A stretch of 64,000 bases of DNA, taken from Streptomyces achromogenes. GTDB lineage: Bacteria; Actinomycetota; Actinomycetes; Streptomycetales; Streptomycetaceae. Location: contig NZ_JAUSYH010000001.1 of the NCBI RefSeq assembly GCF_030816715.1, forward strand, positions 4,216,001-4,280,000, in the 5' to 3' direction. A program made the position numbers and the translations under genes. Positions within the stretch are counted from its first letter, which is position 1. Each line of letters opens with the position of its first letter. The notes beneath the pieces are model-generated. The model saw only the letters and a program-made list of their open reading frames with translations, made no database searches and was not told the origin of the DNA. This document shows positions 1 to 9,477 of the stretch, in pieces.

Positions 1-1
1 G

Positions 2-307
2 GTCGAGTCGGCGCGGGTGCCGCAGCAGCGGACCCAGCCGGGCTCCGGTGAGCTGCGGCTCGTCCCGGAGGACGGCGCGACGGCTGCTGCCGGCGACCAC
101 GGGGCGACGGCGCTGCTCGAGGTCGTGGGCCGGCTCGTGGAGCGGGCGCGGGAGGCGGGCGAACTGCGCGCCGACGTGTCCGTGTCGGACGTGCTGCTGG
201 TGATCGCGACGGCGGCGCCCTCGCTGCCGGATCCGGCGCAGCAGGCGGCGGCCTCGGCGCGGCTGCTGGACATCCTGCTGGAGGGTCTGCGCTCGCGGCC
301 TTCCTGA
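2..307 (+). CDS. TetR-family regulator, C-terminal part (gene starts before the window)
   Basis: The reading frame is open from the window edge to TGA at 305-307, so only the last 100 or so residues are seen. They are helical and alanine/leucine-rich, with a stretch reading ALLEVVGRLVERAREAGELR followed by ADVSVSDVLLVIATA. This pattern is typical of the ligand/dimerisation domain of TetR repressors, where 'GxLRaDvsxxDv' is common. The DNA-binding HTH would lie upstream. From remembered Streptomyces gene order this could be atrA, which lies next to this block in S. coelicolor, but nothing in the visible tail proves that. Confidence 0.55.
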   Translation, partial: VESARVPQQRTQPGSGELRLVPEDGATAAAGDHGATALLEVVGRLVERAREAGELRADVSVSDVLLVIATAAPSLPDPAQQAAASARLLDILLEGLRSRPS

Positions 308-580
308 CTCGTGAGGGTGACGGTGGGCGGGGGTCCCGAGCGGCCCCCGCACCCCGTTCACCACGGCCGGCGGACCAGGGTCCACGACAGTCGGCCTGAA
401 CTTCCCTGCACCGCAGGGAGGTTGTACCTCCCCCTTGAGGGGCGAGGCCCGTTACCGGACTGCGGACGAATCCCCACGGCCGAGTGGTCGGCCCGTCCGA
501 CGGGGTCCTGACCGAAAGCCAATATGGCACTCTGACCCGGTGGTCGGGACGGGCGGGGCAGGCGGCGGGAGTCTTCCGCG

Positions 581-2476
581 ATGAGCGTTGACGGTCGGGG
601 CGAACAGGTGCCGAGCCAGGGCGGACGCGCGAGCGGCCCGGCGGGCGGGCCCGCGGCGTCCCCGCCCGGTCACGCGTTCGAGGGCACGGTCCCGGCCCAG
701 CGGGAGTGGCGGGCCGACGGGGGCGTCCTGCCGCCGCCGCGGGATCTGCCGCCCGCCGACGCCGGCCTGATCGCCCGGATGCGCTCGGGCGACGACACGG
801 CCTACGAGGAGCTCTACCGGCGCCACGCCGACGCCGTGCGCCGCTACGCCCGTACCTGCTGCCGGGACGCGCACACCGCCGACGACCTCACCGCCGAGGT
901 GTTCGCCCGCATGCTCCAGGCGGTGCGCGGCGGCTCCGGACCCGAGTACGCCGTCCGTGCCTACCTCCTCACCTCCGTGCGGCGGGTGGCCGCCGGCTGG
1001 ACGCGGTCCGCGAAGCGGGAACAACTCGTCGACGACTTCGCGGTGTTCGCCGCACGGTCCGCTCGTGCCTCGGAGGTGTCCGACGACGGCACACTCGACC
1101 TGGGCGCCGACGTCCGCGCGATGCACGAGGCCGAGCAGTCCATGGCCATGCGGGCCTTCCGCTCCCTTCCCGAGCGCTGGCAGGCCGTGCTGTGGCACAC
1201 CGAGGTCGAGGACGAGTCGCCGAGCGAGGTCGCCATGCTCTTCGGCCTCGACGCCAACGGCACCCGGGTGCTCGCCAGCCGCGCCCGCGAGGGCCTCAAG
1301 CAGGCCTATCTCCAGGCCCATGTCAGCGCCACGCTCACCAGCGACGAGGAGTGCGCCGGCTACGCCGACCAGCTCGGCAGTTACGCCCGTCGCCGGCTGC
1401 GCACCCGCGCCGAACGGGGGCTGCGCAAGCACCTGGAGGAGTGCTCCCGGTGCAGGCTGGCGGCGTTGCAGATCGAGGAAGTGGCCGGCAGCATCCCCGC
1501 CGTGGTGCCGGTCGCGGTCATCGGCTGGTTCGGCGCGGCCGGCTACGCCAAGGCCCTCGCGCTCCTTGCCGGCGGTGCCGGAGCGGGGGCGGCGGGCGCC
1601 GCGGGTGCGGCCATCGCAGGCGGTTCCTCGGGCGGGGCGGGCGCCGGGGGCGGTGCGTCGGCAGCGGAGGGGCTCGGCGCCCCCGTGAAGGCGGGTATCG
1701 CGGCCGGCGTCGTCGCGGTGGCGGCCGCCGCGGTGGCCCTCGCGCTCGTCGGCCACGACGCCCCCGTTCGGCAGCCCGCGGCACGGCCTGCGGCCTCCGC
1801 CCCCGCGCCGGTCGCGCAGCCCGAGCAGCCGCCGCCCGCACCGACGCCCGCGCGGCGGCCCGAGCCGGAACCGCGGGTGATCGTGCCGGCCGCCGCCCCG
1901 ACAGCGACGGCCGCCTCCGAGCCGCCGCTCTCCCCGGCCCCCGCACCCACGCCCAGCCCGTCTCCGCCGACCGCCCCGGAGCCGACGCCCACGCCCGCTC
2001 CGACGCCCACCCGGACGCCCACGCCCGTTCCTCCGCCCGCCCCGGTCGTCTATCCGCTGGGCGAGCTGCCCTTCGACGTCGTCGGCGACGGTGACGGGCC
2101 CGAGATCCGGCTCCGCGGCAGCAACTGGGTGTGGCGGCGGTCCGCGCTGTCCGTCGCGGACCGGCGGTACGCGGGCGGGGTGACCGTGCACGGCGGCTCC
2201 TCCGTCACCGTCGACCTCCACCGCGCGTGCACCGCGTACGACGCGTTCGTCGGCCTCGACGACCTGACGCTCAGACTCGGCGGGGTCGCGTTCTCCGTCT
2301 ACGGCGACGGGACCCGGCTCTGGTCGTCCGGGGTGGTCAGGGGCGGCGAACCGGCCGTCCCCGTCCATGTGGACCTCGTCGGCCGGACGATCGTGCGACT
2401 GGTCGTCGAGCCGCGCGACGCGCTGGGCTCGGTGGCCCTCGCGGACTGGGCGGATTCCAGGTTCACCTGCTCGTAG
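581..2476 (+). CDS. ECF-type RNA polymerase sigma factor with fused zinc-finger, membrane segment and NPCBM-like C-terminus
   Basis: The protein has 631 residues, against about 180-200 for a simple ECF sigma. Residues 60-120 are sigma region 2 (LIARMRSGDDTAYEELYRRH) and 185-245 are region 4 with its HTH (LPERWQAVLWHTEVEDESP ... SRAREGLKQAY). Residues 284-291 read HLEECSRC, the HxxxCxxC zinc motif of ZAS anti-sigma factors. One membrane helix follows at about 370-393, then a Pro/Thr-rich linker to about 490, then a domain resembling NPCBM carbohydrate-binding modules (RLRGSNWVWRRS ... VTVHGGSSVTVDL). The fusion suggests a membrane-tethered sigma whose outer domain senses cell-wall sugars or anchors the protein; that role is inference. 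ATG at 581 follows a noncoding leader of 270 bases. The 3' end overlaps the convergent AfsR-like gene by 14 bases. Confidence 0.85.
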   Translation: MSVDGRGEQVPSQGGRASGPAGGPAASPPGHAFEGTVPAQREWRADGGVLPPPRDLPPADAGLIARMRSGDDTAYEELYRRHADAVRRYARTCCRDAHTADDLTAEVFARMLQAVRGGSGPEYAVRAYLLTSVRRVAAGWTRSAKREQLVDDFAVFAARSARASEVSDDGTLDLGADVRAMHEAEQSMAMRAFRSLPERWQAVLWHTEVEDESPSEVAMLFGLDANGTRVLASRAREGLKQAYLQAHVSATLTSDEECAGYADQLGSYARRRLRTRAERGLRKHLEECSRCRLAALQIEEVAGSIPAVVPVAVIGWFGAAGYAKALALLAGGAGAGAAGAAGAAIAGGSSGGAGAGGGASAAEGLGAPVKAGIAAGVVAVAAAAVALALVGHDAPVRQPAARPAASAPAPVAQPEQPPPAPTPARRPEPEPRVIVPAAAPTATAASEPPLSPAPAPTPSPSPPTAPEPTPTPAPTPTRTPTPVPPPAPVVYPLGELPFDVVGDGDGPEIRLRGSNWVWRRSALSVADRRYAGGVTVHGGSSVTVDLHRACTAYDAFVGLDDLTLRLGGVAFSVYGDGTRLWSSGVVRGGEPAVPVHVDLVGRTIVRLVVEPRDALGSVALADWADSRFTCS

Positions 2477-5400
2477 GCGCATGGGCGTCCGCGGCGTCCG
2501 CCGGGTTGCCGGGCGAGCTGCCGGACTGGTTGACGGGTGGGTTGTCGGGCAAGCTGTCGGGCAGGCCGGCGGACGGGATCGGGTGGTCGTGGACGGCCGC
2601 GGTGATCTCGTGCAGCGCGTCGTCGGCCGTCATGCGCGACGCGCGGGCGCGCTCGGCCGCATGGCCCTCGGCGCCCAAGGCCTCCCGGATCGCGGCCTCG
2701 GTGCGTTCGGCGCGGGTGATCTGCGGGGTGGGCCGCGGGTGAGGGCCTCGCAACCGGTCGCCGGCCGCGAGGAGCCGCGCCGCACGCGGGAAATCGCCGA
2801 GCCGGGCCAGCAGGTCCGCCGCGCCGTCCACGATCGACGACGTGACCGCCTCGGCGCACTGGTCGGCCATCGCCTGTCGCAGCGTGTCGGCGACCATCGG
2901 CAGGGCGTGCCGCGGCCCGGCCTCGACGGCCGTGAGGTCCGCGTCGAGCATGTTCAGCGCCGCCGCGAACTGGGGTGGCGGCGTCCCCGCGCCGGCCGCC
3001 GCCCGGCCCTGGTCGCACAGGACGCGCGCGCGGGCCGGGTCGTCGTCGACGGACAGCGCGATGTGGGCGCGCAGCAGCAGGACGAACGCACGGACGTCCG
3101 GCACCCCGTAGCGGTCGGCGGCGCTGCTCGCCTCGTCCAGGGTGGCCAGGGCGCCGTCCACGTCCCCCGACCGGTAGGCGATCTCCGCGAGCCGGGCGAT
3201 GAGGAACGGCGTCTCGGCGTACGCCCCGACCTCGTAGGCGAGCCGAAGCGCCTCGCGGTACTCCTGCTCCGCCTCCGTGAAACGGCTGCGCGCCATCTCC
3301 GTCTCGGCGGCCGCGCCGCACACCTGGGCCCGCATCCAGCGGTCGCCGACGCGCAGGCTCAGCACGCGCAGCTCCGCCAGGTCGTCGTCGACGCCGTGCA
3401 GCCCGCCGGGGGAGTCGACGACCACGTGCGTGCGGAACATCAGGGCGCAGCCGAGTTCCCAGTCGCCGCCGTACAGGCGGCAGTTCTCGACCGCCCGGTC
3501 GAGGATTCCGCGGACGTCCACCGTGTCCCGCATCTGGAAGGCGGTGACCGGCCAGATGAGGCCGGGCATCCGCGCCGCCTGCGGACCGCCCGGCTCGTAG
3601 CGGGCGCGCAGGCGAGCCAGGTACTCCGGATAGCGCGGGTCCTTCGAGGTGGCGCTCGGCTCGGACTCGGACAGCAGGAACAGATGCAGCATCCGCAGGT
3701 TCGTCCGCTGCGCGGACCGGGGGTGGACATCGGCCTCGCCGCCGGACGGTGGCTCGGGCACGGCGCTCGGCGCGACGTCCGGCACCGCCTCGGACGCGCC
3801 GTCCGGCGCGGCATCCGGTACGACGTCGGACGCAGCCTCGGGCACGACGTCCGGCACCGCCTCGGGCGCGGCTACGGGCGCCGGCGCCGGCGCGGCGAGG
3901 AAGACCTCGATGGGGTCGACGGCGGCCATCCGGGCCGTCAGGTCGGCGGGGAGGGCCGGGGCCGGGCCGACGGGGGCGGTGTGGTGCGGGGCGTCCGGGG
4001 CGGTGTGGTGCGGGGCGGCGGAGGCCGCAGGCCGTGGCGGCTGGAGGGAGTCCAGGACCGCGCCGAGGCGCAGGGTGCGGTCGGTCCACTCCGCGCCCTC
4101 CTGGCGGTAGTTGCGCAGCCACCAGAACCAGCCCGCGGCGAGGCAGAGGGCGGTGGCCTCCTCCTCGTCGCCCGCCGTGAGTGAACGGTGCAGGCCCACG
4201 CGGATGTTGTCGAGCTCGGTCTCCAGACGGGCGATCCAGGAGAGCTGTTCGGCGGAGCGGAGCAACGGGTCGGCGCGCTCGACCAGCGCACGCACCCACG
4301 CGCGGTGCCGGCGCTCCGTGGCCGCGCGGGACCACGGCTGCTCGGCGGCGCGTTCCTGCGCGTACTCGTGGATCGTCTCCAGCATCCGGTAGCGCATGCC
4401 GTCGCCGGCCTGCACGGCGTGCGGGGCGGCCACGACCAGGGACTTGTCGACGAGCGCTCCGACGAGCTCCGCGACCGGGCCGGTGCATATGGCCTCGGCG
4501 GCCTCCAGATCCCAGCCGCCCGCGAACACGGACAGTTCGCGCAGCAGGGTGCGCTCGGGTTCGTCGAGCAGGTCCCAGGACCAGTCGACGACAGCCCTCA
4601 GGGTCTGCTGGCGGGGCAGGACCGTGCGGCTGCCGGAGGTGAGCAGCCGAAAGCGGTCGTCGAGGCGGTCCGCGATCTGTCGCGGGGTGAGCAACCGCAG
4701 GCGCGCGGCCGCCAGTTCGATGGCGAGGGGCAGACCGTCCAGCCGTCGGCAGATCTCCGCGATCGCCTCCTCGTCCCGCAGGGCGGCCGCCGCGTCCGGG
4801 CGGACGGCGGCCGCGCGCTCGGTGAAGAGGCGGTGCGCGTGGTCGGGGAGGAGGGGCTCGACCGGGCGGACCGACTCGCCAGGCACTCCCAGGGGTTCAC
4901 GGCTGGTGGCGAGGATCGTGAGCCCGGGGCAGCGGGTGAGGAGGGTCTCGGCGAGGTCGGCGGCGGCGCCGATGACATGTTCGCAGTTGTCAAGGATCAG
5001 GAGATGGCTGCGCGGGGCGCAGTACTCGACGAGCAGGGCGACCGGGTCGTCCTGCGCGGGTGCCAGTTCGGTGGTCATCAACACGGTCTCGCGCAGGCCG
5101 AGGGCGCTGACCACCGCGCCGGGCACCGCCTCCGGCCGGTCGAGCGGCGCCAGCTCGGCCAGCCACGCCTGCGGAAGCCCGGCGGCGGCTTCTTCGGCGA
5201 GACGGGTCTTTCCGGAGCCGCCCGGTCCGGTGAGCGTGACGAGACGGGCCCTGTGCAGATCGGAACGGATGGCGGCGATCTCGGGTTCCCGGCCCACGAA
5301 GGAGGTAAGCCGCGGACGGAGGTTGCCGGTGCGTTCGGGAACCCCGGATGGGAGCGCGGAGTGGGGCGCGCGCGGCCGGCCTCGCCCCGGACCGGTTCCG

Positions 5401-6398
5401 AGGGCTCCCCCGGGACGCTCGGGAAGGGGGGAGCCATGAGGCGGGAAGGAGGGCGCCGGTCCCAGGCGGGAGGCCGACTCCGCGCGGAGGGCGTGCCCCG
5501 AGCGGCGGGGCTGCTCGAGATGGGGATGGTCCGGGTGGAGAGCCGGTTGCAGGTCATGGCTCCACTCCGGACCGCCGCTCGGCTCCGGACCGCCGCTCGG
5601 CTCCGGAGCGCGACCGGGCTCCGGACCACGACCGGGCTCGGCATCACCGCTCGGCTTCGCGCCGTGGGCGGGCTCCCGGTCGTCCGGGTTCAGGAGTTCG
5701 GCGTGCAGGGCGCGCAGATGGGGGCCGGGGTCGGCGCCGAGGCCGTCGGCGAGGGTGCGGCGGGCGGTCCCGTAGGCGGCGAGGGCGTCGGCGGCGCGGC
5801 CGGAGTCGCGCAGGGCCCGGATGAGGAGCGCGTGCAGCGGCTCGTCGTAAGGGTGCGCGGCGGTCAGTTCCGTCAGGCGGGGCACCGCCTCGCGGGCGCG
5901 GCCGAGGAGCAGGTCGGCCTCGAGGCGGGCGCGGGCCGCTTCCCGGTGGAGGGCTTCCGGACGGGCGGCGGGCGTGCGGTCGGGCAGGTCGGCGAGCGCC
6001 CGGCCGCGCCACAGGGCGAGGGCGTCGTCGAGGGAGCGGGCGGCGGCGGAGGCGTCGCCCTGCCGCAGGGCTTCGACGCCCCGGCCGACCAGCCGCTCGA
6101 AAACGAAGAGGTCGACGTCGTCCTCCGTGGCGGCGAGCCGGTAGCCGCCCGGCGCGGAGGTCACGGCGTCCCTGCCTACGGCGCGGCGCAGCCGGCCGAT
6201 CAGGGCTTGGAGAGCGGCGGGCGCGTCCTGGGGCGGCGCCTGCGGCCAGACCTCGTCGATGAGGGTCTCCGGGGCGGTGAGGCGGCCGGGACGGAGGGCC
6301 AGGGCGGTGAGAAGGGCGCGGAGGCGGGCCCCGGGCAGGGGTACGGCGACTCCCTGGTCGTCCTCGGTCTGGGTGACGCCCAGGATTCTGTACCGCAC
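2463..6398 (-). CDS. AfsR/SARP-type transcriptional regulator (BTAD, NB-ARC ATPase, TPR)
   Basis: At 1311 residues this is the size of a large SARP. The N-terminus (GTG at 6398, VRYRILGVTQTE) starts an OmpR-like winged-helix domain, followed by the bacterial transcriptional activation domain (about 100-250; LFVFERLVGRGVEALRQGD ... RDSGRAADALAAYGTARR). After a Pro/Gly/Glu-rich linker comes an NB-ARC-like ATPase with Walker A GPGGSGKT and LLILDNCEHV as Walker B, then GLPLAIELAAARL, the usual GxP motif. The C-terminal half is TPR-like. A second low-complexity insert of Pro/Ala/Val/Asp repeats interrupts the TPR region. Expected role: ATP-controlled activation of secondary metabolism or morphology genes. 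No good Shine-Dalgarno is seen; a GACAAT hexamer just upstream of the GTG would fit leaderless transcription. Neighbouring genes give no clear target. Confidence 0.85.
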   Translation of the reverse strand: MRYRILGVTQTEDDQGVAVPLPGARLRALLTALALRPGRLTAPETLIDEVWPQAPPQDAPAALQALIGRLRRAVGRDAVTSAPGGYRLAATEDDVDLFVFERLVGRGVEALRQGDASAAARSLDDALALWRGRALADLPDRTPAARPEALHREAARARLEADLLLGRAREAVPRLTELTAAHPYDEPLHALLIRALRDSGRAADALAAYGTARRTLADGLGADPGPHLRALHAELLNPDDREPAHGAKPSGDAEPGRGPEPGRAPEPSGGPEPSGGPEWSHDLQPALHPDHPHLEQPRRSGHALRAESASRLGPAPSFPPHGSPLPERPGGALGTGPGRGRPRAPHSALPSGVPERTGNLRPRLTSFVGREPEIAAIRSDLHRARLVTLTGPGGSGKTRLAEEAAAGLPQAWLAELAPLDRPEAVPGAVVSALGLRETVLMTTELAPAQDDPVALLVEYCAPRSHLLILDNCEHVIGAAADLAETLLTRCPGLTILATSREPLGVPGESVRPVEPLLPDHAHRLFTERAAAVRPDAAAALRDEEAIAEICRRLDGLPLAIELAAARLRLLTPRQIADRLDDRFRLLTSGSRTVLPRQQTLRAVVDWSWDLLDEPERTLLRELSVFAGGWDLEAAEAICTGPVAELVGALVDKSLVVAAPHAVQAGDGMRYRMLETIHEYAQERAAEQPWSRAATERRHRAWVRALVERADPLLRSAEQLSWIARLETELDNIRVGLHRSLTAGDEEEATALCLAAGWFWWLRNYRQEGAEWTDRTLRLGAVLDSLQPPRPAASAAPHHTAPDAPHHTAPVGPAPALPADLTARMAAVDPIEVFLAAPAPAPVAAPEAVPDVVPEAASDVVPDAAPDGASEAVPDVAPSAVPEPPSGGEADVHPRSAQRTNLRMLHLFLLSESEPSATSKDPRYPEYLARLRARYEPGGPQAARMPGLIWPVTAFQMRDTVDVRGILDRAVENCRLYGGDWELGCALMFRTHVVVDSPGGLHGVDDDLAELRVLSLRVGDRWMRAQVCGAAAETEMARSRFTEAEQEYREALRLAYEVGAYAETPFLIARLAEIAYRSGDVDGALATLDEASSAADRYGVPDVRAFVLLLRAHIALSVDDDPARARVLCDQGRAAAGAGTPPPQFAAALNMLDADLTAVEAGPRHALPMVADTLRQAMADQCAEAVTSSIVDGAADLLARLGDFPRAARLLAAGDRLRGPHPRPTPQITRAERTEAAIREALGAEGHAAERARASRMTADDALHEITAAVHDHPIPSAGLPDSLPDNPPVNQSGSSPGNPADAADAHAPTSR

Positions 6399-6649
6399 CG
6401 GGTCATTGTCGTCCGGGGCGAGGCATGGGGCACGCGATTTCGCGACGCGAGGGCCACGGCGGCCCGCGCGGCGCGGCTCCACGCCCGGCGACGGCGATCG
6501 TCGACCCCCGGGCAGAACCGCCCGTCGCCTCCGGAGGAGACCGGCCCGTCCCTGATCGCAGGAGACCGCCCTCCACCTACCCGAGGGAGAGCACCCGCCC
6601 CGGGAGGCCGCCCGCCCCGGAGGAGACCGGCCCGGAGGAGACCGGCCCG
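6399..6649. repeat. Spacer with repeated GGAGGAGACCGGCCCG units
   Basis: This 250-bp spacer separates the asparagine-synthase-like gene from the downstream AfsR-like gene on the minus strand. It contains at least four near-copies of GGAGGAGACCGGCCCG (around 6534, 6617, 6633 and, degenerate, 6657) plus a related GCAGGAGACCGCCC. No gene is visible. The repeats may be simple expansion or a binding array in the AfsR-like promoter. Confidence 0.4.
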
Positions 6650-8771
6650 TCACCCCCCGGAGGAGACCGCGCGTCTCTGGGGAGCGATGCCCGCGGGCAC
6701 CGCACGCGCGCGTGCCGGGGTGCCGGTCCAGCAGGTGCCCCGGCGGGAGAGCAGGCGGCGGAGCCAGATCTCCAGGGAGATCAGGTCGGCGAGGCCGTCC
6801 AGGGGGAGGAGCTCGCCCGCCGCCGCCGCGCGCAGGGCCCTGCGGACCACCCGGGCCTCGATCAGCCCCGCTTCCGCGAGCAGGGGGGCCTCGAAGAGGC
6901 CGAGGAGCGGGTCGATGGCCATGCGCAGGCCCGCCCGGGCGGCGGCGGACGCGGACGCCTGCGACGGGGCGCCCCAGCCGGGCGGCAGGTCGGTGACCGC
7001 CCGCGCCCTTGAGGACGGTGCGCAGGATCGCGGCGCGCGCCCCGGGTTGCACGCGCAGGGTCTCGGGGAGCGCCCGGCATGCCCGCACGACCTGGTTGTC
7101 GAGGAACGGCGCGTGCAGTCGCTGGGAGCGGATCTCCGCGGCCTGTTCCAGCACCCGCAGGTCCATGGAGTGCCGGGTGAGGGCGGCACGCGCGCGGTAG
7201 TCGCCCGGACGCTGACCGGGTCCCACGCCGGTGCGGTGCGCGGCACTCTGCAGGCGAACCGATACTTCAGCGAGCGCCTCGCCTGTCAGCCAGCGTGCGG
7301 CGGGGCCTGCTCCGCCCCACGTCAGGGCCGCCAGGGACGCTCCGAGCGCGCCTCCGGAGTCGTCGGAGCCGAATCTGCGGTGCAGCAGCCGTTCGGCGAG
7401 ACCCTCCACGCCCGCGCGGTACGGCGTACGGGCCAGCCGGCGGGCCGCGCCGTACACGCGCGCGGGGACGAGCACGGAGCCGTCGGCCTTGGTGAGCGCG
7501 GCCACGGGCCGCACGAGGTGCCGGCGTTTGCGGTCCATCAACAGGTCGGCCAGGCGGGCCGGGTGGGCGTCCAGGACCTGGCGGGCGCCGTAGCCCGTGA
7601 AGTGGTCCGCGCTGCCCGCCGCGAGCCGTGCGCGGTGCCGGGCGACCGTGACCAGGCTCGGGCCGGGTTCGTCGGTCAGAGGGCCGTCCATGTCGGCGTA
7701 CGGCAGGGTCTCCTCGGCGCCCGCCGCGACGACGTGGTGCAGGCGTGGGCTTGCCGCGAGGGCGCCGGCCCGCTGCAGTTCGTCCTCGCCCCCGCCGACG
7801 GCCAGGTCGTTGAAGGTGACGGCCAGCAGCCGCTCGCCCGCGCCGGTGCCGTGACCGAGCAGCGTGCCCGGCATGCCCGGCAGGCCCGCCGCGAGGAGTG
7901 CCAGCGTGCCGGAGGCCGGTCCGCCGGAGAGATCGGCGCCGATGCCGGGCATCGGCATCCCGCGCGCGGCACGCCGTTCGGCGGGGCCCATGCCGGGCAC
8001 CGGACCGGGGTCGATGTCGGGAACGTGCCGGGGTGCGGACAGACGCGCGCGCACCGCTTCGACGAGCGCGTCGCGCACGGCGTCGACCGCGCTGTCGGGG
8101 TCGGCCGGCGGTGCCGCCACGGCGAGCGAGGCCACCGGCTCATACCCGACGATCTCGCGCGCCCCGGCGCGCAGGATCAGCGCGTGCCCCGGCGGCACAC
8201 GTCGCACGCCGTCGTACGGAGTGGAGTCGTGCAGGGCCGCCGGCACGTCGGGAGCGGCGAGCAGGGCCGCCAGGTGGCCGAAGTCGAGGTTGGCCTCGAT
8301 GAGGTCGGCCAGCGGCAGCGCGGCCGTGGCGTACGCGGTGCCGCCCTCCCACGGGGTGTGGAACACCGGGCGTACGCCCGCCAGATCGCCGCAGACGGTG
8401 AGGCGCCGGCCGACCCGCACGATCGCCGTGTAGCTGCCCGGCCAGGCCGTCAGATGCCGAAGTGCCCCTCCGCGCGCGGCGGACAGCCCGACGCGCAACT
8501 GCTCGTCGGTCGCACCGCACGTGCCGAGCACCGCGATCCGGTTCTGCGCGTCGGCCGACACCACCCGCACCTCGTCGGGGCGCCAGTCTCCGACCGCCCA
8601 CAGCGGATCGGGGTCACCCCACAGGAGATGGGAGCCGACCGGCTGCAACGTCTCGCCCTCGTAGCCGACTTGACCCCCGTACGCCGCGTCGGCGTCGCGC
8701 CGGCCGTCGTAGCCGACGGACCCGCCCGACATGCCCGCGGCGGTGCTGCTCCATCCCACCAACCACCGCAT
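6650..8771 (-). pseudogene. Asparagine-synthase-like protein (lasso-cyclase-type), reading frame broken near 7000
   Basis: Reading starts at ATG 8771, with GGAGG seven bases upstream, and gives MRWLVGWSS followed by a class-II-amidotransferase-like half (TAWPGSYTAIVRVGRRLTVC, PVFHTPWEGG). A synthetase half follows (GADLSGGPASGTLALLA, GYGARQVLDAHPARLADLLM). There is no Cys at position 2, so glutaminase activity is unlikely; lasso-peptide cyclases and some paralogues share this. The ATP-binding SGGxDS motif is degenerate (SGGPASG). The frame runs to ILRTVLKGAG at about 7002 and then becomes nonsense; the +1 frame continues VTDLPPGWGAPSQ through LLPLDGLADLISLEIWL to TGA at 6650. One extra G in GCGGGCGGTCACC explains it. 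This could be a true pseudogene or a base-calling error in a GC run. No precursor peptide gene is evident nearby. Confidence 0.65.
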
Positions 8772-9477
8772 CGACGCCTCCACAGGCTGTGGACAACCGA
8801 GTGCACCGCAAGAACGGTTCACCATGCTGCCACGAAGAACGCGTCGCGGACGGGGGCGACGCCGCTCGCGATCGGTGGAATGCGCCTGTGTGAAGACGTC
8901 GGCGCCGACGGGTGCGGTGGTGTGCACCCCGGTGTCTGCGACGTGAATGCGCCCCCGGTACGCTCCCCCAAAACGCCCCGCGCGCCCTCGATTTCCGTGG
9001 TGAGAGGCGTTGTCCCGCACGGAACACGGGGTCGATTTTCGGCCAAATCCCACGGCCGCGCCCGGCGTTGAAGGCGTTCCGCGCAGGCTCACGCAACGCT
9101 CCGTGCACGCGCGTGCCCTTGCGAGGCCGCGCCGGCCCGGGAGACGGAAGGCGCCTCCCGGGCCGCTTCCGCCACCCGCGGGGATGTAGGCGGCGGTGTC
9201 CCCCAGCCCACTGGATCCAGTACAGCGGGCCGACCCACGCACGACCCATGGAACCGCTCCCCCGATGGCCGGAGAAGAGCGCACGGCCGGGCGCACGGCC
9301 ACACGGGCGGGAGCACGCCGCGACGGTCCGTACCTGCCCCCGCACTTCCGTACGGACCACAATCCCGCCAACCGGAAGAATGCCCCTTAACGCTTGGGAT
9401 GCGGCGAACTACGCTGGGTTTACGAATGCCGCATGGTTATGCCAGCGCGGCAGCCGTCTGTGTCGAGGGGTGGCGCA
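8772..9477. other. 700-bp intergenic region between divergent genes
   Basis: No convincing gene is seen. It contains a perfect inverted repeat CCACAG-G-CTGTGG at 8780-8792 overlapping a perfect TTGTCCACA (DnaA-box form, minus strand, 8789-8797). It also holds a 9-bp dyad GGTCCGTAC (9325-9333) / GTACGGACC (9350-9358) and the probable promoter of the NsdA-like gene at 9387-9415. The rest is GC-rich without recognisable signals. Confidence 0.5.
9387..9415 (+). promoter_or_regulatory. Candidate HrdB-type promoter of the NsdA-like gene
   Basis: TTAACG at 9387-9392 and TACGCT at 9410-9415 are separated by 17 bases, in reasonable agreement with vegetative Streptomyces promoters. The start codon lies about 60 bases downstream. 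The assignment rests on pattern only. Confidence 0.4.

Noticed and set aside
4188..9071. Very long plus-strand open frame opposite the AfsR-like gene
   Set aside because: Its translation is Arg/Gly/Ala-rich without domains; it is the mirror frame of real minus-strand genes in high-GC DNA.
2463..9371. One continuous minus-strand open frame covering both the asparagine-synthase-like and AfsR-like regions
   Set aside because: The two genes happen to share a frame because of the frameshift near 7000 and the high GC content. Each has its own start, and the intervening translation is low-complexity nonsense.
8772..9477. Possible lasso-peptide precursor gene beside the asparagine-synthase-like gene
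   Set aside because: No short frame with an RBS and a Gly-to-Asp/Glu ring pattern was found, and no B1/B2 (peptidase) genes are adjacent.
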